The notes beneath the pieces are model-generated. The model was given only the letters and a program-made list of their open reading frames with translations. It was not told where the DNA came from and ran no database searches. The position numbers and the translations under genes are program-made. 64,000 nucleotides of DNA from positions 44,175,946 to 44,239,945 of the forward strand of contig JAVIAB010000139.1 in assembly GCA_032433765.1 (NCBI GenBank). Reading direction: 5' to 3'. Of the stretch, positions 43,791 through 54,085 are shown piece after piece; within the stretch, counting starts at the first letter, position 1; each line of letters begins with the position of its first letter. The stretch is from Megaustenia siamemsis (lineage: Eukaryota; Mollusca; Gastropoda; Stylommatophora; Ariophantidae).

Positions 43791-44957
43791 AAAAAAAAAG
43801 ACAAAATAGTAACAGAAAGAAAATGAACATCAACACCTGTGCCTGTTTCCTATGAACTGCATGCAGGCTGCCAACTACATCACCTCTCGTGTAGAGAAAA
43901 ATCTCACAGTGTTGTATCTGTAAACATGCCCTCGACCTCCCACAACCAGGTAATTCTTACGTCGATTCCTTGGGGCATTAATTAAGCCAATATGTGATTT
44001 TCTGATTCTTGTTTGAACCTCCAGGTCTCATGGGTGGTTTGTGTGTTATCTTTATTTTTCCCACACAGGTTGATCATTACTAGACCTGATGATTCATGTG
44101 AGTGCGTGCGAACAAGTTAAAGAAAAATGAAAAATAGAAACGGGTTAGAGGATGACAGATAGTACGGGGAAAAAAAAGCAAAAACAATAAAAGAAGGAAA
44201 TATAAAATCTATGAAAGAAAGAACTAAGAAAGTAAATGAAAGGCGTAAGAATAGGAAGGAAAATTTATTCCAAAATAATTATATCCTGATATACACAAAG
44301 ACACAAAAAATGAAGGAAGAACAAAGTAACAAAATAGCAGAATGAAGGAATAAACGAAATAAGTGAAAGGAATAATAGATTTAAAATATGAATGTACGAA
44401 TGAATGCTTATCGAATCATAAGAATGCAAGAAAGAAGTTTTGTTTTTTTTTATTAAAAAAAGAAGGAAAGGAAAGAATTAAAGAACGTGAGAATGAAAAA
44501 AGAAAATAATAATAATTTTTAATGGAAAGACAGTATGTTGCCAACAAAGTATGTAAGAAAAGTATTTTGACAAAACAAATTAAAGAAAATATTTATGTAA
44601 ATAAAGTACAGAAAAACAATTTATATAAGAAAAAATATGTAAGAGACAAGTATGCAAAAAAACAAAATGTGTAAAAGCTAAAATTTGTTACAAACAAATT
44701 ATGTAAGAGACAGTATATGTAAGAGACAAATTATGTAAGAAAAATAATAATGTTAAAAACAAATTATATAGTAGCAAATTATGTAATAAATGTATAATGT
44801 TAGTGTAATAAAATGCGACTGCGAATTAAGTAATAGACAAACTATGGAAATTCACATTATGTAAGAGAGAAAACACGTAAGAAACCAATTTATGTAAGAG
44901 GTACACTATGGAAGAAAATAATTATGTGAGAAACAAAATATGTAAAAATCTAATGAT
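43791..44957. other. AT-rich spacer, with a degenerate TTATGTAAGAGA repeat
   Basis: From about 44520 to 44950 the words AAATTATGTAAGAGACA and AAACAAATTATGTAAG recur at irregular 15-40 base intervals, a very degraded tandem repeat. It resumes as ATTATATAAGAAACAAAATA after LINE-C (45100-45180). Confidence 0.5.
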
Positions 44958-45105
44958 ATCATCATCATCATCATCATGTACCCTGCCGGTTGGCGTAGGC
45001 GATCATGTCCCTCCACAATCTTCTATCTACAGTGCATCGTATCAGTTCTGTTGTTGACTGTTTTCCATGCCATGACACCAAGCTATCCAGTATTTTCCTA
45101 ATTAT
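44958..45105 (-). mobile_element. LINE-C 3' end inserted in degenerate repeat
   Basis: Minus strand ends GCCTACGCCAACCGGCAGGG then TACATGATGATGATG. It splits the TTATGTAAGAGA repeat: TAAAAATCTAATGATATC lies left and AATTATATAAGAAACAAAAT right. Confidence 0.7.
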
Positions 45106-45354
45106 ATAAGAAACAAAATATCGAAGAATAAATTATGTAACAGAATTAGGTATGTAATTTGTATGGAAAACTAATGCATAAATTAAAGAAGGAACACATA
45201 TTCATAAATATAGCATTTAGTCATGGTGTTCATAAGTGTAAGAGAATGCGATAAAGAGAGTTGTGAGAATTAGAGATAGAGAGAGTTTTTGAAAGAAAAA
45301 AAGAGGCAGATGAGACGTAAATGGAAGTGCAATATTTAAAAAGTAATACAGGAA

Positions 45355-45640
45355 GTGAGAGAACAAGGGATGTAAATGGTAGGTGAGGCAAAGATAGTGA
45401 ATGAGAGAACAAGGGATATATATGGTAGGTGCGGCAAAGATAGTGAATGAGAGAACAAGGGATATATATGGTGGGTGAGGCAAAGATAGTGAATGAGAGA
45501 ACAAGGGATATATATGGTAGGTGAGGCAAAGATAGTGAATGAGAGAACAAGGGATATATATGGTAGGTGAGGCAACGATAGTGAATGAGAGAACAAGGGA
45601 TAAATATGGTAAGTGAGGCAAAGATAGTGCGCTGAGAAGA
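45355..45640. repeat. 46 bp minisatellite, about 6 copies
   Basis: Unit GAGAACAAGGGATATATATG then GTAGGTGAGGCAAAGATAGT and GAATGA. The outer copies are the most diverged. Confidence 0.95.
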
Positions 45641-45860
45641 GGGGGAGTGCGAAAGTTCAGGGAATAATGAATAACAGAAATAGTGAATGAGAGAGCAAGG
45701 GAAAGAGAGAGAGTAAAGCTGAGAGAAAACGATAGTGTGTACGTGTAAGAAAGGAGTACGGCGGGAATATGCAGCAACTCAATGTGCTTATGACAGAGAG
45801 AGAAAGAGAGAGAGAGATAAAGAGAGAGAGAGAGAGAGAAGGAGGGAGTTATTTTGGAGG
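45641..45860. repeat. Purine-rich region with (GA)n
   Basis: GA-rich; a clear AGAGAGAG run lies at 45794-45840. Confidence 0.8.
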
Positions 45861-46239
45861 AAATCCGAGCTGTGATTCGTTTTTGATAGACAGAGAAGAT
45901 ACATTATTTATCTATTTGTTTATTAATAACAAACAGAAAGAGACGATAGCTTTCTATGTGTGCAGATGTATGATCTTGTGAGAGAAAAAGAAGAGAGAGG
46001 ATATTGTTGATATAATATAATACTAAACTAAAGGTGAACTACAAAACTGTCAACAAACGCTACGACAGTAACAGTTCAAAAGGATACCCATGGAAAAAGG
46101 AAGAGAAGAATCAATGAGGTAAAAAGGCGACAAACGATTTCTATCCCCGAAACTGAAAATAATATATGAAGAAGGTACAAATGGAATTCACACGATTATG
46201 AAGCTCGTACTTAGACAAGACTTTAAGGCGACATCAAAC

Positions 46240-46495
46240 CTCTATTAATCACTCTAAAAGATTGTCCACTGGAATCAGTTCAGAAAGTTACGTATCTTGG
46301 ATCCACAATTACGCAAACCATTTCTCTTGATGATGAAATAAACAGCCGAATTGGTAAGGCAGCTACGACTTTCGGCAAACTCACAGAAAGGGCATGGAAC
46401 AACACGAAACTAACACTGAAGACCAAACTCTTAATATATCAAACTTGCGTGCTTAGCAAACTATTATATGGATATATATGGATTATAGTACAACA
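46240..46495 (+). pseudogene. LINE-D fragment (post-RT region)
   Basis: Frame reads PLESVQKVTYLGSTITQTIS, LDDEINSRIGKAATTFGKL, TERAWNNTKLTLKTKLLIYQ and TCVLSKLLYG. This is the V-x-x-F-x-Y-L-G-S to L-Y-G stretch after the RT active site in a common invertebrate LINE type. No stop within about 75 codons, then the frame is lost. Flanks not recognised. Confidence 0.75.
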
Positions 46496-46732
46496 ACATT
46501 TGAGACTGTGCTAAGACAGGACTTAGAAGAGAAAAGACTCATGAAAAAGGATGGTAAACCCTGTGGATCAGTGAGCCTGACCTGTTCATTATGTGACGAG
46601 ACGAAAGGGGTCATATATCCATAGACAACAATTGTTACTCACTCCCACATGATTCTCAAATTGGTAAACAGAAATATATATATATATATATATCACACTC
46701 TCTCTCTCTCACTGAATCTTTATATATATATA

Positions 46733-46777
46733 CTGAAGGGAGGTCAAAAAAGTAATGCACACCAATTTTTTTCTCGG
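46733..46777 (+). repeat. Mariner left terminal inverted repeat
   Basis: Pairs with 48030-48070. Nearly identical to the left end of the second copy, which has one A fewer in the A-run after GGTC. Confidence 0.9.
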
Positions 46778-46894
46778 CTAATAATAAAGATAGGAATATG
46801 AAATTTTGCACACTTGGAAGATGACATGTTCCAATTATGTGCACCAAATTGCACAGCATTCTGATAAATATTACGCAATCTATGAACCGTTAAA

Positions 46895-47965
46895 ATGGAG
46901 CTTGTCAACAATGTCCGTTACAAACAGCGAATTGTCATAGAATTTCTGGTTGCGGAAAAAGAAACTGTGGCAAACATTCATAAACGACTGTGTGCAGTGT
47001 ACAAATGTTCTGCAGTCGATAGGAGCACAGTTAGTCGCTGGGTTCAGAGAATTAAAGCTGCAGAAAGTGTACGAGTGGAGCTGCATGATTTACCGCGTTC
47101 TGGACGTGTTGCCTCGGCTACCAGCACAGACATGTTAAACCGGGCTGATGCCATTATTCGTAAGGATAGGCGTATCACTAGTCAGCAATTGGCATTGCAG
47201 CTTACAGTCAGCAAGGGAAGTGCAATCGCAATTTTTAAAACTCTCGGATATTCAAAGATTTGCGCTCGATGGGTTCCTCGGTGCCTAACAAATGATCACA
47301 GAGTTCAAAGGAAAACATTCTGTTCTGAATTGTTGGAGCGTTTCGGTGTTGAAGGAGAAATGTTTTTGTCAAAAATTGTTACCGGTGACGAAACGTGGGC
47401 ACATCATTATGAGCCTGAAACAAAAATGCAGTCAATGGAATGGCATCACCCGCAGTCACCAAAAAGAAAAAAATTCAAAACATCTCCATCAGCCGGAAAG
47501 GTGATGATCACTGTCTTCTGGGACATTGATGGTGTGATTCTTGTTGATGTAATGACAAGAGGTGAGACAATCAACTCGACAGCTTACATCAATACACTGA
47601 CAAAACTCAAAAATCGGTTCCACAGAGTTCGGCCTAATAAGCCATCTGCAGATTTGTTGCTTCAACATGACAATGCACGCCCTCACACAAGTCTGGTAAC
47701 ACGGGAAGCAATCAACAAATTTGGTTGGACTGTACTGCCCCATCCTCCTTACAGCCCTGATCTGGCTCCCTCAGATTTCCATCTGTTTGGACCACTCAAA
47801 AAATTCCTGCGTGGGACACACTTTGACAATGATGAGGATGTGATCCGTGCAGGTAAAAAATGGCTACGCGAGCAGGACAAAACTTGGTACAAACGAGGCA
47901 TTCATGACCTAGTTTCGCGTTGGCGTAAGGCAATACGCTTGGACGGAGATTATGTTGAAAAATAG
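46895..47965 (+). CDS. Mariner transposase, apparently intact
   Basis: 356 codons, close to the usual 340-350 of mariner transposases. It binds the element's inverted ends, cuts both strands in the nucleus and reinserts the element at TA. Residues about 8-55 form the first helix-turn-helix (YKQRIVIEFLVAEKETVANI ... STVSRWVQRI), about 75-115 the second (ITSQQLALQLTVSKGSAIAI). WVPRCLT at 126-132 is the linker motif, usually WVPHxL. The catalytic triad is Asp165 (TGDETW), Asp259 (HDNARPH) and Asp294 (APSDFHLF), with 34 residues between the last two, defining DD34D. YSPDLAPSD is intact and it ends GDYVEK. No stops or frameshifts. The Met is 160 bases inside the left end, with no better upstream start. 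One intronless frame, as is normal for mariner. Transcription cannot be judged from sequence. Confidence 0.95.
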   Translation: MELVNNVRYKQRIVIEFLVAEKETVANIHKRLCAVYKCSAVDRSTVSRWVQRIKAAESVRVELHDLPRSGRVASATSTDMLNRADAIIRKDRRITSQQLALQLTVSKGSAIAIFKTLGYSKICARWVPRCLTNDHRVQRKTFCSELLERFGVEGEMFLSKIVTGDETWAHHYEPETKMQSMEWHHPQSPKRKKFKTSPSAGKVMITVFWDIDGVILVDVMTRGETINSTAYINTLTKLKNRFHRVRPNKPSADLLLQHDNARPHTSLVTREAINKFGWTVLPHPPYSPDLAPSDFHLFGPLKKFLRGTHFDNDEDVIRAGKKWLREQDKTWYKRGIHDLVSRWRKAIRLDGDYVEK

Positions 47966-48029
47966 GTAGTGTAAAGGGGATGTTCAGCTACAATCTGTGA
48001 AAATTTCACACATTTTGCCCGAATAGTTT

Positions 48030-48070
48030 CCGAGAAAAAAATTGGTGTGCATTACTTTTTGACCTCCCTA
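48030..48070 (-). repeat. Mariner right terminal inverted repeat
   Basis: CCGAGAAAAAAATTGGTGTG then CATTACTTTTTGACCTCCC, the inverse of the left end. Confidence 0.9.
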
Positions 48071-48071
48071 C

Positions 48072-48074
<3 letters not shown>

Positions 48075-48148
<74 letters not shown>

Positions 48149-48391
48149 AGAAAGAAGGAAACTGTTGCATTTATAACTAAAATCAAGATTCAGTGAGAGA
48201 GAGAGAGAGAGCGAGAGAGAGAGAGAGAGGGAGGGAGAGAGAGGGAGGGAGAGAGAGATTTATATATTTCTATTTACCGATTTTGAGAATCAAGTGAGAG
48301 TAACAATTGTTGTCCGAGTTTCATAAACGCGCGAAGCTGTTTTCATTGACGTTTTGAAGACCAGAACAACAACATTTCTCCTTGATTGTTT

Positions 48392-48440
<49 letters not shown>

Positions 48441-48555
48441 ATTTTTTTTCATAAACTCAAGTAATCTGTTTCTGTTTCAATGCATCGGAGACCGTGAACG
48501 ATGGAGAGGTAGAAAATATATCTCTCTCTAGCTCTCTCTCTCTCTCTCTCTCGCT
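48075..48555. repeat. Cluster of (TA)n and (GA)n microsatellites
   Basis: (TA)n 48075-48117, (GA)n 48118-48145, 48195-48258 and 48393-48437, then (CT)n 48520-48552. Part of this belongs to the right palindrome arm. Confidence 0.95.
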
Positions 48556-49009
48556 TTTATTCTATCTATATATTTATAGCTATGGGACACAGAACATAGA
48601 CAAAGGACAGAGATGTCAATAATTAATGAACGTACGTTATTCGTGTAATGAAAATATCTCAAACAATTTCCTCCCCCGTGCTACTATAATTACATGAGGA
48701 ATAAATAAACCAAACACCGGTAGACAGATTCAGAAACAAATAACAATTTGTTTGTGCACAACACGTCAACAACAGTGCAATAGTAACTGACATTTAATGA
48801 AAACGGACTTCAGTTAAAAAGCTTCCCATTAACATTTTCCCGCATCAAAACGAGAAAATAACAACTAGAATTTAAATATAATTTGTAATTTAATTGAGTA
48901 TTTCGTGCGGTGACGCACAAAAAAGCTTTACAAGTTTCTAGTCGCACCGACAGTCTGCGGATTTACGGTCCCTAGTAAAGTCATTATGGAAGCCACAACG
49001 AGTTAGCCC
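48556..49009. other. AT-rich spacer, nothing recognised
   Basis: No repeat family or coding signal seen. Confidence 0.4.
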
Positions 49010-49450
49010 TCGGGGACTTGTGGGATACTCTCATCAAGTTCTGGAAAAAAATTTTATCAAAACCAGACACTGGAGGCTGCAGCGAGGGCGATGCAGGCAA
49101 GAGGGTTCAAATACCATAGCTCATTACATATCAGAACGAAATCAGAATAACATAAAATTAAGCACAAGATTACAAATAAAGTATGTCGATACGCATATAC
49201 AAACATATGACCATGTGATGAGAAGAGACAGCAAGAGAATCTCAAAGCAAGCCACCAAATGGGAACTAGATGATAAAAGAATAGAAGTCCACTTAAAAAA
49301 CTCTGAAAAGAAGATTGAGTTGAGAATGAACAAGTATCAGTTTCCTTGCTGAGGTTGAGAAGCTTTCCCAGTACAGGGACGTGTGGGGAGATGCGAGTTC
49401 TTTGCAAAGTCTGACACTTGATAACATAAAGAAAATCAGGCATAGATAAA
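49010..49450 (+). pseudogene. LINE-E-like tail, decayed
   Basis: Frames read HVMRRDSKRISKQATKWELD, then KKIELRMNKYQF, and in another frame LAEVEKLSQYRDVWGDASSL. HVMRRD..RI.KQA matches LINE-E at 21.9 kb. The RGRP block is lost. Confidence 0.65.
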
Positions 49451-49759
49451 TCTAGAAAAGATAGGATAGATAACAATGGCAACATTTGAATAAGAAGAGG
49501 TATTATTGATATGACGATAAAGACAAGAGAAAAAAATAAAATAAAGCTAACATAAGCTTAATTTTTTAAATAAAAACATGGAGGAGATAAGAATAGAAAA
49601 TATAAGATTAATATATAATAATAATGAAATAAATAACAAGAAATGTATCTACGTAGGAATTTGGGATATTGTGATGAACATATTGAGGCATGAACATATT
49701 GATGACAGTTTCAACAATTGTTGATAACAATTAAATATAAAAACAATCTCTCTTTCTTA
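49451..49759. other. AT-rich spacer
   Basis: Nothing recognised apart from a two-fold ATTGATGA/ATTGAGG pattern near 49680. Confidence 0.4.
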
Positions 49760-50060
49760 CCTTTCAGCTCCCTGTGGAGCGAGCATAGGTCTTCAACAAA
49801 CACTTTCCAAGACGTTCTATTTCTTGCTATTAAGATCATTCCATGTTTTTACCGATCATCTTCATCTCTGCTTCCATCTGTCTTCTCCAAGAATATTTTG
49901 GTCTTCCTCTTTGTCTTTTTCCTTGGGGATTCCAAAAATGAGCCCGCTGTGTAAAACTCTCAGTTGGCTTCCGCAGTGTGTGTCCTATCCATCGTAACTT
50001 GTCCATGTTTGTGAAGTTTTTTTGGCTTATTATTTTACAGAACAGAATAGCCAATCACTT
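49760..50060 (-). pseudogene. LINE-G 3' end, inverted
   Basis: Minus frame reads FTNMDKLRWIGHTLRKPTES, FTQRAHFWNPQGKRQRGRPK, YSWRRQMEAEMKMIGKNME then a stop. The WIGHTLRKP, WNPQGKR.RGRP and W..E tail is the same family as 37.4 kb, better preserved. Confidence 0.75.
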
Positions 50061-50069
50061 GTCCAAATC

Positions 50070-50165
50070 CTCCTTAGTCACCTCTTACGAACATGCCTGG
50101 TTGGGAACAGCGCCACTATTCTTTACTTTCCTTTCGGGCCTCGACAGCTCACGGGCGTTAAATAA
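50070..50165 (+). repeat. Dispersed repeat H, 3' part
   Basis: CTTAGTCACCTCTTACGAAC, ATGCCTGG, CCACTATTCTTTACTTTCC and CACGGGCG match 53985-54085 and 61530-61630. Confidence 0.6.
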
Positions 50166-50576
50166 AATAATTCAAATATAAAAAATAGTTTATAACAATT
50201 GGTAAAGTTTATTGCGTTACTGTCCTAAGGCATTAGATTTGCCACGAGACATCCTGTGCCTTTTTATTTTAATTAATCTTTAATGTGCTGGTTAGTTCGT
50301 ATCAATGGGCATCGCGAAAAGGTAGTTATAAGGATGTGGGTAGTTCTGTGTCATCAATTCTGGTGTAAGCAGTCAGCTATGGTGCTGACTCTTCAGCTCA
50401 AATAATATTTCCTGCACACAATTACGGAAGTGAAACAAAGACCAGAGAAGAAAAAAAAAATTGCTTAGTTCAAGTAATACAATATCTTATCGGTGATTTA
50501 AATTCAGTAAGAAATGCATTACATTAACATTATTTGACATTTAACATTATTGAATAACTTCTATAACTTTTGACAG
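50166..50576. other. AT-rich spacer
   Basis: Nothing recognised. Confidence 0.4.
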
Positions 50577-51050
50577 TAAACAGACGGATGTTATGCAATC
50601 CATTCTTGTCAATGGGAAAAGGAAGAACAATAGTTTTTCAGTTTAATATGAGGCTGACGTGAGGTATGTGAATACTGGACAACCGAACAACAGACAAGAA
50701 ACTCGTTGAAGGCTAGGGAAATGTGTTTTACAGAAGAATCTTGAGAACACCATGGGCAGCTAAAAAGATCTTCTGCAAGATGCTGAAGAAAACCGAAGCT
50801 TATTTAAAACATCAAAAGAAAACAAATATCATTTGTTGACCATGTAATGAAAAAGGAGAAACGAGTTTACAGTTTAAATATAAGGGAGTGAAAAATAGAA
50901 GAAAACAGAGAGAAAAGATTCAAGACAGTTTAGGCAAGAGTTTGGAACGAAATCAACAACAGAAGTAATAAACAACTGAAGAGATAGAACGTAATGGAGA
51001 GACATGATCACCTATGCCAACAGGCATTGTATTTGATGACGATGACGAGG
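50577..51050 (+). pseudogene. LINE-B-like fragment, decayed
   Basis: Blocks EYWTTEQQTRNSLKA, CFTEES*EHHGQLKRS-type frameshifts, HVMKKEKRVYSLNIR and MITYANRH, ending TTTGATGACGATGACGAGG. Order as LINE-B, but with many stops. Confidence 0.6.
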
Positions 51051-51399
51051 AGGAGGAGGATGCTACTTTATGAAGTGAACATGTGGCAGAGAAGGTTAAC
51101 TAGTAGTTTACCTAACCAGGTTGATGACGTCGTTTCTATTTTCGGTAATGTCAAGGGTTATTTATTCTGAGAGAAATAACAACCCTAACCTGCATCATGG
51201 TCGTAATAAAAACGGCAGACAGATGTATACCACTTTATAGAATGTTTTTCTCAAATTCTATATGGGAAAGTTGCAAAACAAAAAAGTCCTAACAACCTCC
51301 ATCTTATAAAACAGTAACGATTATCAACATACTAGATGGTCAGTATTGAAGGAAATCTGATAACCAACCTTCGTTTTGTAGATGATATTGATGGTCTAG
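51051..51399. other. Spacer
   Basis: Last part (51330-51400) has NLRFVDDIDGLAGDESRS in frame, like the F(V/A)DDIDGLAG RT active-site block of a LINE. It is cut by the tandem array, and its 3' continuation may be the LINE at 52884. Confidence 0.45.
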
Positions 51400-52883
51400 C
51401 AGGTGATGAATCAAGATCTCGATGATGTGAGTGCCTAGATTAGACATCAAGTTCTCGATGATGTGAGTGCCTAGATTAGACATCAAGTTCTCGATGATGT
51501 GACTGAGTGCCCAGATTAGACATCATGAGCTCGATGATCTAACAGAGGGCCTAGATTAGACATCAAGTTCTCGATGATGTAACTGAGTGACTAGATTAGA
51601 CATCATGAGCTCGATGATCTATCATAGTGCCTATATCAGACATCAAGATCTCGATGATGTGAGTGCCTCGATTAGACATCAAGTTCTCGATGATGTAACT
51701 GAGTGACTAGATTAGACATCATGAGCTCGATGATCTATCAGAGTGTCTAGATTAGACATCAAGATCTTGATGATCTGAATGCCTATATCAGACATCAAGA
51801 TCTTGATGATCTGAGTGCCTAGATTAGACATCAAGTGCTCGATGATGTAACAGAGTGCCTAGATTATACATCAAGTGCTCGATGATCTGAGTGCCTAGAT
51901 TATACATCAAGTGCTAGATTATTTATCTGAGTGCTTAGATTATACATCAAGTGCTCGATTATTTATCTGAGTGCCTAGATTAGACATCAATAACTCGATG
52001 ATCTAACAGAGTGCCTAAATTGGACATCATAGCTCGATGGTGTATTTCAGTGCCTATATTAGACATCAAGATCTCTATGATCTGAGTGCCTATAATAGAT
52101 ATCAAGATCTTGATGATCTGAGTGCCTATAATAGATATCAAGATCTTGATGATCTGAGTGCCTATAATAGATATCAAGATCTTGATGATCTGAGTGCCTA
52201 TAATAGATATCAAGATCTTGATGATCTGAGTGCCTATAATAGATATCAAGATCTTGATGATCTGAGTGCCTATAATAGATATCAAGATCTTGATGATCTG
52301 AGTGCCTATAATAGATATCAAGATCTTGATGATCTGAGTGCCTATAATAGATATCAAGATCTTGATGATCTGAGTGCCTATAATAGATATCAAGATCTTG
52401 ATGATCTGAGTGCCTATAATAGATATCAAGATCTTGATGATCTGATTGCCTAGATTAGACAACAAGAGCTCGATGATCTAACAGAGTGCCTAGATTATAC
52501 ATCAAGAGCTCAATGATCTAAGTGCCTATATCAGACATCAAGAGCGCGATAATCTAACAGAGTGCCTATATTAAACATCAAGAGCTCGATGATCTAAGTG
52601 CCTATATTAAACATCAAGAGCTCGATGATCTAAGTGCCTATATTAGACATCAAGAGCTCGATGATCTAACAGAGTGCCTATATTAGACATCAAGACCTCG
52701 ATGATCTAAGTGCCTAGATTAGACATCAAGAGCTCGATGATATAAGTGCCTAGATTAGACATCAATAGCTCGATGATGTAATTCTGTGTCTAGACTAGAC
52801 ATCAAGCTCTTGATGATCTGAGTGCCTAGATTTGACATCATGAGCTGGATGATCTAAATGAGTGCCTAGATTAGACATCAAGA
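51400..52883. repeat. 36 bp minisatellite, about 40 copies, expanded inside a LINE
   Basis: Unit GCCTATAATAGATATCAAGA then TCTTGATGATCTGAGT. The central 10 units (about 52090-52445) are nearly identical; outer units vary. The unit holds the perfect palindrome ATCAAGATCTTGAT. Both strands stay open across the core (138 and 161 codons) because 36 is a multiple of 3. Left flank reads VDDIDGLAGDE and the right flank YADKTKLMKTGP, both LINE RT words. Confidence 0.95.
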
Positions 52884-53800
52884 GCATACGGAATAGAGAT
52901 ATATGCTGACAAAACCAAACTGATGAAAACAGGACCAGTGACATTAAAAAGTAATCGCATTAAATTGAGAGGCACTTGAGACAGTCAACCAGTTTAAATA
53001 TCTGGGCTCCATTGTCACTGACTAGCCTAGGCCCAAAACCAGAAGTATTGACCAGAATTATACAAGCAATAGCGGCCCTGACAAAACTAAACAATGTATG
53101 GGAAAACAAAACCTCCCCAATAACAAAGATTAGATCATTACGCACAGTAGTGACATCAGCACTTCTGTACGCCTGTGAAACATTGGCACACACTTTTGAT
53201 CATGAAATAAGAATAAAGACTCTGGAAATGAGATGATGTAGAAAGATCTTGCATATATCTTCTACAGAACATATTACCAAGGAGGAAGGGCACAAAGCAA
53301 AATCGAACTATCCGCCAATCAATTAAAGACACACTGTCTACAGTAAAAGGATATTAAAACGGTACGGACATTTTATTTTTCGTACGCCAGCTTTTACCTC
53401 TGACGAAGTCCCTAGATTCTAGGGGCTGAATTTTGCGTGTTAATCCATTTTTCAGTGGCAGCCGTATGCACAGGGGTCCCTCGCCGCACGGGCAGATAAC
53501 TCCGTCTTTGGAGGTACTCATATTTTTTTCCGTCCATGAGTAATTGGCGTTTCAAAACGGGCCTCGCTGCTGAGACCAGGGGTGGTTGCTGCAGAGAGAA
53601 ATTATAGATAAAAATCCCAACTGGTGCAGCCAGGATTTGAACTCACAACCTCTCTGTCTCGAGTCCGGCGTCTTGCCTCGAGACCAACCAGTCCCCCAAC
53701 CAGTACGGACATATTACAAGATTTACAGACCTTGCTAAGACCACCACAAAACACAGTACTAGGCGAAAGAGAACAAGGCAGATAGATGAAGCATTGGTAA
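52884..53800 (+). pseudogene. LINE-L fragment, split by SINE-2
   Basis: Parts at 52884-53371 and 53703-53800. Reads GIEIYADKTKLMKTG, FKYLGSIVTD, TRIIQAIAALTKLNNVWENK, TSPITKIRSLRTVVTSALLY, ACETLAHTFDHEIRIKTLEM, R*CRKILHISSTEHITKEEG, then, after the SINE, the tail. The order K-T-K, F-x-Y-L-G, A-L-x-K-L-N, L-L-Y-A-C-E, E-M-R-C is a very common invertebrate LINE ORF2 tail. Non-functional. The RT active-site piece may be the VDDIDGLAG words at 51.37 kb, across the 36 bp array. Confidence 0.75.
53372..53702 (-). mobile_element. SINE-2, inverted, nested in LINE-L, 10 bp TSD
   Basis: Full SINE-2 on the minus strand (GGACTGGTTGGTCTCGAGGC head, GAGTTCAAATCCTGG B-box region, core and end). TSD GTACGGACAT at 53362-53371 and 53703-53712. 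The LINE reading KRYGH can be followed across the two sides. Confidence 0.9.
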
Positions 53801-53984
53801 GATCAAATATCTATCTATCTATTGTCCTTTCGTGCCGAAGACGGCACAAAGAGCAGAACCACAATCTCAAAAACAGAAACCTTGCGTGCCAAATTGGCAC
53901 ATGTTGCAGAGATCACTGCTCTATAATATATGGCGCTGTTTCCATAACAATACTTTTTACAATGACAGTTTGTCAAGCCATCGA

Positions 53985-54085
53985 TCAACCTCCTTAGTCG
54001 CCTCTTACGACATGCCTGGAAGGTCACAGTGTCACTATTCTTTACTTCCCTCATAATGAGGCCCCGGTAACACACGGGAATATCA
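53985..54085 (+). repeat. Dispersed repeat H, 3' part
   Basis: CTTAGTCGCCTCTTACGACA, TGCCTGG, GTCACTATTCTTTACTTCCC and GGCCCCGGTAACACACGGG. Neighbouring 53800-53984 and 54086-54470 were not recognised. Confidence 0.6.

Larger units (their letters stand above)
46733..48070 (+). mobile_element. Full-length mariner transposon (DD34D)
   Basis: About 1.34 kb, with terminal inverted repeats of about 40 bases: left GGGAGGTCAAAAAAGTAATG then CACACCAATTTTTTTCTCGG, right the mirror image at 48030-48068. Weaker inverted similarity (TGAAATTTT, CACA) continues inside. It lies between TA runs, fitting the TA target of mariner, but the last 2-4 bases differ at the two ends (CTGA left, CG right), so the exact TSD is ambiguous. 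A second copy starts at about 63061. Confidence 0.95.
46624..48314. repeat. Large inverted repeat (palindrome) around the mariner
   Basis: Left arm 46624-46720 and right arm 48185-48314 are inverted copies: GACAACAATTGTTACTC, TGATTCTCAAA.(T/C)GGTAAA, AGAAATATAT, a CT/GA tract and ACTGAATCTT, in mirrored order. Arms differ mostly in the length of the simple repeats. The mariner and about 115 further bases fill the loop. Confidence 0.85.

Noticed and set aside
47489..47743. Minus-strand ORF antisense to the mariner transposase
   Set aside because: Shadow frame of the transposase coding sequence.
51980..52465. Asp-Leu-Ser-Ala-Tyr-Asn-Arg-Tyr-Gln repeat ORFs
   Set aside because: Translation of the 36 bp minisatellite core; both strands equally open.
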